Below, one piece after another: positions 44,815-56,027 of a stretch of 64,000 nt of DNA (the stretch's first letter is position 1; every line of letters begins with the position of its first letter). Under the pieces are notes generated by a model. That model saw nothing but the letters and a program-made list of their open reading frames with translations. It was not told the DNA's origin and did no database searches. A program made the translations under genes and the position numbers. The stretch covers positions 10,448,803-10,512,802 of the forward strand of contig OZ022515.1 in the NCBI GenBank assembly GCA_963989385.1. The letters are read 5' to 3'. The DNA is from Ctena decussata. Its lineage: Eukaryota; Mollusca; Bivalvia; Lucinida; Lucinidae.

Positions 44815-47650
44815 CCAGGTAAACGTTCAAGGTATTTTATCCTTTTCAATGCCTAGATGGGCTATAAAAGGCAGAATGAAGTAGCTTGCAGTTGTAAGAT
44901 GGGCTATAAAAGGCAGAATTAGGTAGCTTACATTTGTAAGATGGGCTATAAAGGCAGAATTAGGTAGCTTGCAGTTGTAAGATGGGCTATAAAAGGCAGA
45001 ATTAGGTAGCTTACAGTTGTAAGATGGGCTATAAAAGGCAGAATTAGGTAGGTTGCAGTTGTAAGATGGGCTATTAAAGGCAGATTTAGGTAGCTAACAG
45101 TTGTAAGATGGGCTATAAAATGCAGAATTAGGTAGCTTGCAGTTGTAAGATGGGCTATAAAAGGCAGAATTAGGTAGCTTACAGTAGTAAGATGGGCTTA
45201 AAAGGCAGAATTAGGTAGCTTACAGTTGTAAGATGGGCTTAAAAGGCAGAATTAGGTAGCTTACAGTTGTAAGATGGGCTATAAAAGGCAGAATTAGGTA
45301 GCTTGCAGTTGTAAGATGGGCTATAAAAGGCAGAATTAGGTAGCTTATAGTTGTAAGATGGTCTATAAAAGGCAGAATTAGGTAGCTTATAGTTGTAAGA
45401 TGGGCTATAAAAGGCAGAATTAGGTGGCTTATAGTTGTAAGATGGGATATAAAAGGCAAAATTAGGTAGCATACAGTTGTAAGATGGTATATAAAAGGCA
45501 GAATTAGGTAGCTTACAGTTGTAAGATGGGATATAAAAGGCAGAATTAGGTAGCTTACAGTTGTAAGATGGGATATAAAAGGCAGAATTAGGTAGCTTAT
45601 AGTTGTAAGATGGGATATAAAAGGCAGAATTAGGTAGCTTATAGTTGTAAGATGGTCTATAAAAGGCAGAATTATGTGGCTTACAGTTGTAAGATGGCTA
45701 TAAAAGGCAGAATTAGGTAGTTTACAGTTGTAAGATGGGCTTAAATGGCAGAATTAGGTAGCTTACAGTTGTAAGATGGGCTATAAAAGGCAGAATTAGG
45801 TAGCTTACAGTTGTAAGATGGTCTATAAAAGGCAGAATTATGTGGCTTACAGTTGTAAGATGGGATATAAAAGGCAGAATTAGGTAGTTTACAGTTATAA
45901 GATGGGCTATAAAAGGCAGAATTAGGTAGCTTACAGTTGTAAGATGGGATATAAAAGGCAGAATTAGGTAGCTTATAGTTGTAAGATGGTCTATAAAAGG
46001 CAGAATTATGTGGCTTACAGTTGTAAGATGGCTATAAAAGGCAGAATTAGGTAGTTTACAGTTGTAAGATGGGCTTAAATTGCAGAATTAGGTAGCTTAC
46101 AGTTGTAAGATGGGCTATAAAAGGCAGAATTAGGTAGCTTACAGTTGTAAGATGGGCTATAAAAGGCAGAATTAGGTAGCTTATAGTTGTAAGATGGGAT
46201 ATAAAAGGCAGAATTAGGTAGCTTATAGTTGTAAGATGGGATATAAAAGGCAGAATTAGGTAGCATACAGTTGGAAGATGGGCTATAAAAGGCAGAATTA
46301 GGTAGCTTACAGTTATAAGATGGGCTATAAAAGGCAGAATTAGGTAGCTTACAGTTGTAAGATGGGATATAAAAGGCAGAATTAGGTAGCTTACAGTTGT
46401 AAGATGGGATATAAAAGGCAGAAGTAGGTAGCTTATAGTTGTAAGATGGTCTATAAAAGGCAGAATTATGTGGCTTACAGTTGTAAGATGGGCTATAAAA
46501 GGCAGAATTAGGTAGTTCACAGTTGTAAGATGGGCTATAAAAGGCAGAATTAGGTAGCTTACAGTTGTAAGATGGGCTATAAAAGGCAGAATTAGGTGGT
46601 TTATAGTTGTAAGGTGGGATATAAAAGGCAGAATTAGGTAGCTTACAGTTGTAAGGGGGCTATAAAAGGCAGAATTATGTGGCTTACAGTTGTAAGATGG
46701 GCTATAAAAGGCAGAATTATGTAGCTTACAGTTGTAAGATGGGCTATAAAAGGCAGGATTAGGTAGCTTACAGTTGTAAGATGGGCTATAAAAGGCAGAA
46801 TTAGGTGGCTTACAGTTGTAAGATGGGCTATAAAAGGCAGAATTAGGTGGTTTATAGTAGTAAGATGGGATATAAAAGGCAGAATTAGGTAGCTTACAGT
46901 TGTAAGATGGGCTATAAAAGGCAGAATTAGGTGGCTTACAGTTGTAAGATGGGCTATAAAAGGCAGAATTAGGTAGCTTACAGTTGTAAGATGGGCTATA
47001 AAAGGCAGAATTAGGTAGCTTACAGTTGTAAGATGGGCTATAAAAGGCAGAATTAGGTAGCTTACAGTGGTAAGACGGGATATGAAAGGCAGAATTAGGT
47101 AGCTTACAGTTGTAATATGGGCTATAAAAGGCAGAATTAGGTGGCTTATAGTTGTAAGATGGGATAAAAAAGGCAGAATTAGGTAGCTTATAGTTGGAAG
47201 ATGGGATATAAAAGGCAGAATTAGGTAGCTTACAGTTGTAAGATGGGCTATAAAAGGCAGAATTAGGTGGATTATAGTTATAAGATGGGCTATAAAAGGC
47301 AGAATTAGGTAGCTTACAGTTGTAAGATGGGCTATAAAAGGCAGAATTAGGTAGCTTACAGTTGTAAGATGGGCTATAAAAGGCAGAATTAGGTAGCTTA
47401 CAGTGGTAAGACGGGATATAAAAGGCAGAATTAGGTAGCTTACAGTTGTAATATGGGCTATAAAAGGCAGAATTAGGTGGCTTATAGTTGTAAGATGGGA
47501 TAAAAAAGGCAGAATTAGGTAGCTTATAGTTGGAAGATGGGATATAAAAGGCAGAATTAGGTAGCTTACAGTTGTAAGCTACCTAATTCTGCCTTTTATA
47601 GCCCATCTAGGCCTTTAAAAAGATAAAGTATCTTGAACCTTTATCTACAT
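44815..47650. mobile_element. TIR element whose interior is a ~65-unit 42-bp minisatellite
   Basis: Left end (about 44818-44880) contains GTTCAAGGTATTTTATCC, TGCCTAGATGGGCTATAAAA; right end (47577-47645) has the complement TTTTATAGCCCATCTAGGCC and AAGTATCTTGAACCTTTATC. Between them GATGGGCTATAAAAGGCAGA plus AATTAGGTAGCTTACAGTTG repeats every 42 bp from 44858 to 47577. The minus-strand frames of up to 154 codons here are repeat artefacts (42 is divisible by 3). Confidence 0.9.
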
Positions 47651-48140
47651 TAGTAAAAGAATGAACATAGTGTCCTGTACTGCAAGCACACATACTTTCT
47701 ACCGAGGTGAGGGAACATCATTACAAGAACTGAAATACATGCACACACTTATGACAGTATTTGTCTGCACACCAGAGAGTAAACATCTCCAACAGGTAAT
47801 AAATTCAAATAACTGATCTGATTGGCTGCTGCTTGTGTGGAAAAATTTACCTTGGATGTGATTGACAGTCATATCCTCTCATTGACCAATAGCCTGGTGC
47901 ATTAGGATTGACTGTTATCAGTGAAACAGTAACTACTCAACAGCTCCGCCCACTAACAGTCTCAAACAGTCTCAAAGAACAGGTAGCTTAATCCTTTGCC
48001 GGATGGCACAGGATTTAGGCCTTTAAATGTTCAGACTTTCATAGCTTTGGTTTAAGCGGTATTTTATATATCAATTTATGTATATAAAATAGGCATTGCA
48101 CCCAATGTGCATTATATACAGAAGTCTGAATATCTGTATT
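47651..48140. other. Intron without gene
   Basis: No repeat family or domain recognised. A short duplicate AACAGTCTCAAA occurs at 47956-47977. Confidence 0.4.
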
Positions 48141-48380
48141 TGATGCGCAAAGCGAGAAAACCAGCAAAGTGGTTGTGTGCCCATTGAAGACTCAGATCAG
48201 CCTGGAAATCCACCTGGTGTGATCAGAGTCTTCCCTTTGCACTGAAAGGGTAGCTTAGGGTCTAAGCTACCTCCATGTCAACATCGAAGACTCTGATCAG
48301 ACTGATCGACTGCACAGCCTGATTTGAGTCTTCATTGGGTGCACATGCCACTTTGTTAGTTTTCTTGTGATGCAGCTCAT
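48141..48380. repeat. Family A fold-back element, diverged copy
   Basis: GCGAGAAAACCAGCAAAGTG left arm and CACTTTGTTAGTTTTCTTGT right arm with the AGGGTAGCTTAGG loop. Confidence 0.75.
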
Positions 48381-48807
48381 TTACTTGGCCATATATCAGA
48401 GTTTTTATGCCCCTGAAGGAACTTCGGGTGGCATATTAAAATTGCACCGTCCGTCAGTCCGTCTGTCCGTAACAAATCTTGTCTCAGCCATAACTTAAAA
48501 ACTACTGAAGCAAATTTGATGAAACTTCATAGAAAGATAGAGCACATTGAGAAGGTGTGTCACACACAAGAGTTTGGTTCCTACGCCGAAGGTCAAGGTC
48601 ACAATTGGGTCAAAGGTCAAATCATGTCTTAAATCGTGTCTCAGCTATAACCTATGAACTACTGAAGCAAAGTTGATGAAACTTCACAGATAGATAGAGC
48701 ACAATGAGAAGGTGTGTCGTGCCCAAGGTCAAGGTCACTGTCGGGGGTTAGAGGTCAGATAGTGTCTCTGCGATTACTTTAAAACTACACAACTGAATTT
48801 CATCAAA

Positions 48808-51800
48808 GGGGGGGTCTCCATAAGGGCCATTTTCTGGTTACAAATGGATTTGCACCAAACCTCACCAATCTCTACTTCTAAGTGATGGCTTGCATATACT
48901 GAAATACTGATCTCATTGAAAGCGCATTTTGAGTGGAGCGCAGTGTGAAAGTGGGTGGGGTAATTCCACCCCATACCTTACCATGTACCATTTTTTTCTA
49001 TTATCTCAATAACTAATAATAACAGATTTACCATTATGATTTGAAATACTACAGGCATATATGCTAATTCACTGGGTTATATAACTAACCTTTGTTTGCT
49101 TATTCAATACCAATATATGAGCTTTTAAGTGGTAACAGGAATTTTACTTATTTTTGCTTCTCCAACTTTACGAAAAACCACAATTTTTCTTTACTTGTCC
49201 AGATATATACGAGAAATTTTGTAATTATATTGACATGATAGTATGCATTGCAGAATTATGAGAAAACTATCCTAGGCATATCAAAACCTGAATTACCTGC
49301 CCTTGATTCAAGAAAATATAAGTAATTCAACTTAAAATGAAAGATCGAGATTCCCCACTGGTAGGTATATTTTGATGACTCCTTTGCTCATGTTTCTAAT
49401 ATTGGCAAAAGAGTAAAATAAGGGACTCATGTGGATCCGTCGCCTATAAGGCGCGGAATCCACAAACGATGCTCATTTCTATGTACAACAGATATTATTA
49501 TATAAATCAAGTGTTATAAAATAGTGATATAAAGTAACAATTACTTGTAGTGGCCCTCCAAATACGATAGGTCAAGCAGTGTTTTCCATAGTTTTACGCC
49601 ATTTTGTTCCAATCTCCTTCCGTCTACCGTCTGTAAACTTGACACAAAAGGCCTTAATACTCGTCAATTTAAGCTTTGCAAGACTTCTTTCACATGCATG
49701 TAGTATCATGCTCTTTAAATGGTGTGGATGCCTTCTACTATTTTCACCATATTTCAGGTAAAACTGTTTGTTTTCGAAGCGACAGTTTTAGAAAATACTG
49801 ACGTCGCCATTTTGACATAACGCACGCTCGTGTGTAATTGTCTTTTAGAAACCAGTCCACGTCATTTGCATATTGTTTTCCCACGCTTTATCATTTCGGG
49901 ATATCTCGGCTAATTTTTGTGAACGAAAAAGACCGAATCTACTCAAATGAACATTCCTGAGCCTATCAAAATCGAGGTCAATTTTACTATAATAAACAAA
50001 TCTTAGTAGCCAAAAAAGTGGGGGCTATCGATTCATTCTACATTACTTCCCTTCCATCAACCTTATTTTCCACGTTTTGAGTCAAATATTCACATGTGGA
50101 TACCTCATCTTATAAGGGAGGAATCCACATTTGATAAAAATCAGAAATGAAGCAAATATCATCAATGTGGATCCCACTTTGAACATTCTTAAGCCTTGGC
50201 CCAAAAAGTTAAGAAAATGGAAGGGAAGTAAGCAAGATTCCTCTTATATGGGAGGGATCCACATTCGATTAAAATCAGAAATTAAGCACATATCATCAAT
50301 GTGGATCCCAAGTTGATTTACAGTCAATACACCAAACAATACCAACATTCTTTAGCCTTGGCCAAAAATTTAAGATGAAATTGGAAGAGAAGTAATTAAG
50401 AATGCAAAAAACATTGGAAGGAAAGTATTTTAGAATGTCCGAGGCCAACATCCAATCACAGGTCATTGACTTCTATAGCCAAGCTAGTGCGGGGAATCCC
50501 GGTCTATAAATAAATATATCTCGTGACCTCGTTCACATTCCCGCAGTTTATGGACTGGTACATCGTCTAATTACTTCCTCAAATTTTAATGCACGCGGCA
50601 TATTTCGTTAAACCGGTCTATTTTTCGGACTGGTTTGCCATTGTTTTATCTTTCAATAAGGTAGTTCGGAATAGGTCAAAATGGCGGACGTTCAACATGT
50701 GAAAGAAGCCACGGAAACATACTACACTGCTCGATTTCTTATGACATTATATGGGAGTTCATGATAGATATTTTACTATTTTTGGAAAGTTAGACTGTTT
50801 TTCTTTCTTTAGACGGCTTTTCCCGCTATATTTACCCTTACAGGCGACGGATCCACATCGGTCCCTTATTTTACTCTTTTGCCCTAATATTATACTGATT
50901 GTTAAGCTTTCAATTCCATAAAGTGTCCGTGATATTACACAAGAACTGTAACTGGACAGCAGAGCTCATCCTGTTAGGAGCTTATATATGGTAACAGAAA
51001 TTTTACTTATTTCTGCTTCTCCAACTTTATGACAAACCTCAATTTTTCATTATTTGTCCAGATATATAAAGGAAACCTTGTGATTATATTGATATGATAG
51101 TGTGCATTGCAGAAAACTATCCTAGGCATATCAAAACATGAATTATTTGCCCTTGATTCAAGAAAATATAAGTAATTAAATTGAAACTGTAAGACCGAAA
51201 TTCTACACTGGAAGGTATATTTTTGATGACATTTTTGCTCATGTTTCTAATATTATGCTGATTGTTGAGCTTTCAATTCCATATAGTGCCTGTGATATTA
51301 CACAAGAACTGTATCTGAACTGCAGAGCTCGCCATTGTTTATGCCACTTAATTACATAGCATTCAAGATGTTATTTTCCGACCCAAAGTTTGATTTATGG
51401 ATTTTAGTTACTGAAATATCAAATGTTGTTGAATACCTTAGTTTAGAATTACAAGTCTCACTGAAAACTAATGACAGAGACAGTGTACTAGACCCTCCTG
51501 CCCAACACACGCAATATTTTTATATATCTGACAGTGATCATCCTAATGTTACACATAAACTGTCTGAGGACACTCCTAAAACTCAGGTGGCAAGACAGGA
51601 TAAGAAAGTCCAGGAGAGAGGCAGGGATGCAAAGCATATATACCCTTTTGAACTTGGCTCAACTAAGATAGGCTGACCATGTCACCAGAACAAATGCAGA
51701 GATGAAAGACATTCACAGAGGCTGTTGGAATATGTTTACCAAAGAAAATATTCCGAGGAGAACTTCAGTGTGAAAATGTTCATAAAGTTGCCAGAAGAAA

Positions 51801-53209
51801 TGATACAAGAACATCCTTAAAGAAGAGAATCTGTGAAGTTAAGCAAAGGCATCCCAAGCGGTGAATAATACACCCATTAAGTTGAGAAATGCCAAAGCCA
51901 AACAAGGGAGATAATTTATAAACCAAGTAAACTAGAGTTACCATTCTTGGTCCTAATATAAAACCTTGACAATATACACAACACCATTAAGTTGTTTCAA
52001 AACATTTTGAACTATTAAGGAGTTACAGAATAAACAGGAAATTTATGCAAGGGCACATAATGTAGGGACTAAGTAAGCCAGAGTTGTGGTTGTTGCTCAG
52101 GATACATTGCCTCATTATATACATATTCCTAGAAAGTTTGAATACAATATTTCAAAAGGTTGAGTTATGGAGTGAATGGGAATAGAATAAACAACCAATC
52201 AAAGGGAAGTTATTCAAAATTAAGTAAGGGGGAGAAATCATTCTTATGTGCGACGTATTGTCTTGTAATCATGCAGACCACTATAAAGTTTCATCAAAAT
52301 ATTTCAAACGGTTACCAAGCTATGATATGCACAAGGTAAGTATACAGAAAAATAGCCTAAAAATACTAATCAAAGGGAAGTAACTCTTAAATAAAGTAAG
52401 GAAAATTTAAATTTCAAAGTATGTATTCAATAACATTCGATATATCAGTAACTAAAATCCATAAAATCCATAAATCAAACTTTGGGTCCGAAAATGATAT
52501 CCTGCATGTGATGTAATTAAGTGGCATATAGCAGGATGAGCTATGGTGTTCAGTTACAGTTCTTGTGTAATATCACGGGCACCACATGGGTCTGAAAGCT
52601 CAACAATCAGTATAATATTAGAAACATGAGCAAAAGAGTCATAAGAAATATACCTTCCAGTGTAGAATCTCGATCATACATTTCCAATTTAATAACTTAT
52701 ATTTTCTTGAATCAAGGGCAGATAATTCAGGTTTTGATATGCCTAGGATAGTATTCTCATAATTCTGCAATGCATACTATCATGTCAATATAATTACAAA
52801 ATTTCCTGTATATATCTGGACTAATAAAGAAAAATTGTGGTTTTTCGTAAAGTTGGAGAAGCAAAAATAAGTAAAATTCCTGTTACCACTTATAAGCTCA
52901 TATATTGGTATTGAATAAGCAAACAATGGTAAGTTATATAGCCCAGTTAATTAGCATATATGCCTGTAGTATTTCAAATCATAATGGTAAATCTGTCATT
53001 ATTACTTATTGAGATAATTGAAAAGAATGGTACATGGTAAGGTATGGGGTGGAATTACCCCACCCACTTTCACACTGAGCTTCACTCAAAATGCGCTTTC
53101 AATGAGATCAGTATTTCAGTATGTGAAAGCCATCACTTAGAAGTAGAGATTGGTGAGGTTTGGTGCAAATCCATTTGTAACCAGAAAATGGCCCTTATGG
53201 AAACCCCCC
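48808..53209. mobile_element. 4.4-kb element with very long terminal inverted repeats
   Basis: GGGGGGTCTCCATAAGGGCC on the left and GGCCCTTATGGAAACCCCCC on the right. The inverted match continues inward for about 600 bp to 49403 and, past a nested insertion and a ~360-bp tandem duplication of the arm, through 51245-51440, pairing with 52430-53209. No transposase found. The small frame at 51335-51676 has no known domain. Confidence 0.8.
49404..50883. mobile_element. 1480-bp TIR element with perfect 8-bp target duplication
   Basis: TIR GGCAAAAGAGTAAAATAAGG ... GGATCCGTCGCCT on the left, inverted on the right. CTAATATT flanks it exactly (49396-49403, 50884-50891). The interior has two direct repeats with ATCATCAATGTGGATCCCA (50157, 50295) and no transposase frame. 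8-bp duplications suit hAT, P or Merlin; GG termini favour none decisively. Confidence 0.9.
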
Positions 53210-53956
53210 ACTTTCACAGAAATATAAAGAGTAATGAGAAGATTTGTCACATATAATATCCATATTCCCAAACCCAAGGTCAAGGTCACTGTCCGGGTTT
53301 AGAGGTCAAACAGTGTCTCTGCTATTACTTTAAAACTACATTACTGAATTTCATCAAATTTCATGGAAATACAAAGCATGATTAGAAGGTTTTCACCCAT
53401 AATATTTATATTCTCAAACCCTAGGTCAAGGTCACAATCTGGGGTCAGATGGCAAATCATGTCCCAACAATTGCTCATAAATATACAAAAACAAATTTCC
53501 TCAAACATCACAGAAAGATGAAGCTTAATGAGAAGGTAACACACACACAAGATATAGGCTTTCACACCCAAGTTCAAGGTCACAGTCTGAGGTCAAAGGT
53601 CCTTTCTCCCCAATTACTAAAAAGACTTCTTAAGCAAACTGTATTAAACTTCCTGAAATGGTAATACATAATGAGATGGTATGTCACAACAAAATTTAGG
53701 TCCTGTACCAAAGGTCAGGGTCATAATCAGGGCACATAGGTCAGATTATATCTCCAAACTGACTGGAGGCTGCTGAAGAGAATTTCATCAAACTTCACAG
53801 AAAGGTAAAGCATGATAAAAAGGCATCTCACTTGCAAGATTTGGGCTGCCTTGCCCAAGTTCAAGGTCACAATCAGGGTCAAAGGTCCGTTTAAGGGGCC
53901 TTCGGGGGCATCTGTTACATACTGTAACAGTTCTTGTTCTACCCTAAAATGCATCT

Positions 53957-54193
53957 GAGCCACGACACAACAAAACCAACAAAGTGGCAGTTGTGCCCAG
54001 CAAAGACTCAGATCAGCCTTGGCAACTGCCCTGTCTGATCAGAATCTTTGCTGTGTGCTTAAAGGGTAGCTAAGGGTCTAAGCCAGCTCCTAGCAAACAG
54101 TGAAGACTCTGATCAGACTGGGTGGATGCCCAGGCTGATCTGAGTCTTCACTGGGCGCACATGCCACTGTTGGTTTTCTCTTGACAATGCTCA
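53957..54193. repeat. Family A fold-back element
   Basis: Ends GAGCCACGACACAACAAAAC and TGTTGGTTTTCTCTTGACAA with intact inner arms. Confidence 0.75.
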
Positions 54194-54385
54194 TTTACTT
54201 GTCTATGGATCAGAGTTCATCTACCTAAAATGCATCCATAGGCATCCACTTGGTAGGGGAGATTCTGGAATCCACCTTTTAAGAGGAGAGTAGTCACCTG
54301 TCAGTCTGTCACCCTTTGGGTCAGCGTAATAATTTTAACTTCCTGGTTACCTTCTGTAGAATGTGTATTGTAAAAAAAAACCTGG

Positions 54386-54489
54386 CCCAAGGTTATAAAA
54401 CTTCAGTACATTCTCAAACTCAAAATAAAACACACTGATTGGCTGCTTCCGAGCACATGCTCGGAAGCAGCCAATCAGTGTGCTTTATT
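54386..54489. repeat. Family B fold-back, copy 3, right arm truncated
   Basis: Left arm and centre GAGCACATGCTC intact; the right arm stops at GTGTGCTTTATT where the next element begins. Confidence 0.8.
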
Positions 54490-56003
54490 ATCCCCTCACA
54501 CCACGAAATAGTGAGGGGATATAGGTTTTGTCCCGTACGTAAGTACGTACGTAAGTTCGTACGTACGTACGTACATACGTACGTATGTTCACCTTTTGTC
54601 AGCGCTCTAGCACCTTCATTTCTCAACGGATTTTGAAATAACTTCACACAAGTGTAGGGCATGACAATATCTCGAGCAAGTTCGACTTTCAGCGTGCTGC
54701 GCCCAAGGTCAAGGTCACTGTGGCTATTTTTAGAAAAACTTTGTCAGCGCTCTAGCGCCTTCATTTCTCAATGGATTTTGAAATAACTTCACACAAGTGT
54801 AGGGCATGACAATATCTCAAGCAAGTTTGACTTTCAGGATGCTGCGCCCAAGGTCAAGGTCACTGTGGCTATTTTTAGAAAAATTTTGTCAGCGCTCTAG
54901 CGCCTTCATTTCTCAATGGATTTTGAAATAACTTCACACAAGTGTAGGGCATGACAATATCTCGAGCAAGTTCGACTTTCAGGGTGCTGCGCCCAAGGTC
55001 AAGGTTACTGTGGCTATTTTTAGAAAAACTTTGTCAGCGCTCTAGCCCCTTCATTTCTCAATGGATTTTGAAATAACTTCACACAAATGTAGGGCATGAC
55101 AATATCTCGAGCAAGTTCGACTTTCAGGGTGCTGCGCCCAAGGTCAAGGTCACTGTGGCTATTTTTAGAAAAACTTTGTCATCGCTCTAGCGCCTACATT
55201 TCTCAATGGATTTTGAAATAACTTCACACAAGTGTAGGGCATGACAATATCTCGAGCAAGTACGACTTTCAGGGTGCTGTGCCCAAGGTCAAGGTCACTG
55301 TGGCTATTTTTAGAAAAACTTTGTCAGCGCTCTAGTGCCAATTTTTCTCAATGGATTTTGAAATAACTTCACACAAATGTAGGGCATGACAATATCTCGA
55401 GCAAGTTCGACTTTCAGTGTGCTGCGCCCAAGGTCAAGGTCACCGTGGCTATTTTTAGAAAAACTTTGTCAGCGCTCTAGCGCCTACATTTCTGAACGGA
55501 TTTTAAAATAACTTCACACAAATTTAGGGCATGACAATATCTCGAGCAAGTTCGACTTTCAGGGTGCTGTGCCCAAGGTCAAGGTCACTGTAGCTATTTT
55601 TAGAAAAACTTTGTCAGCCCTCTAGCGCCTACATTTCTGAACGGATTTTGAAATTACTTCACACAAGTGTAGGGCATGACAATATCTCGAGCAAGTTCGA
55701 CTTTCAGGGTGCTGCGCCCAAGGTCAAGGTCACTGTGGCTATTTTAAGAAAAACTTTATCAGGAATCTAGTGCCTATATTTCTCTACGGATTTTGAAATA
55801 ACTTCACACAAATGTAGGGCATGACAATATCTCGAGCAATTTCGACTTTCAAGGTGCTGCCAAGGTCAAGGTCACTGTGGCTATTTTTAGAAAAACTTTG
55901 TCATCGCTCTAGGGCCTACATTTCTCGGCGGATTTTGACATAACTTCACACAAATGTAGGGTATGACAATATCTCGAGCAAGGAGTCTTGTGTGAGGGGA
56001 TTT
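54488..56003. mobile_element. Hairpin-headed element (ATCCCCTCAC ends) with 145-bp array
   Basis: Head ATCCCCTCACACC...GTGAGGGGAT, a (GTAC)n-like run, then about nine and a half 145-bp units (54595-55985) homologous to those at 7790-8780, and an end GTGTGAGGGGATTTG. It interrupts family B copy 3. Confidence 0.8.
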
Positions 56004-56027
56004 GTATCGCCTGCGATGCCTTGTTTA

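Larger units (their letters stand above)
48404..53935 (+). mobile_element. Family D hairpin-headed tandem-core element, interrupted
   Basis: Head ATGCCCCTGAAGGAACTTCG-GGTGGCAT hairpin, CCGTCCGTCAGTCCGTC run, then units with GATGAAACTTCATAGAAAG and CGAAGGTCAAGGTCACA. The core resumes at 53210 and ends with AAGGGGCCTTCGGGGGCATC near 53915. A 4.4-kb element (48808-53209) splits it. Confidence 0.75.

Noticed and set aside
45220..46520. Minus-strand ORFs up to 154 codons with repeated LTT-SYLILPFI
   Set aside because: Translation of the 42-bp minisatellite; the period keeps any stop-free unit open.
51335..51676. 113-codon ORF inside the long-TIR element
   Set aside because: Part lies in the inverted arm, and no transposase or known motif can be seen.
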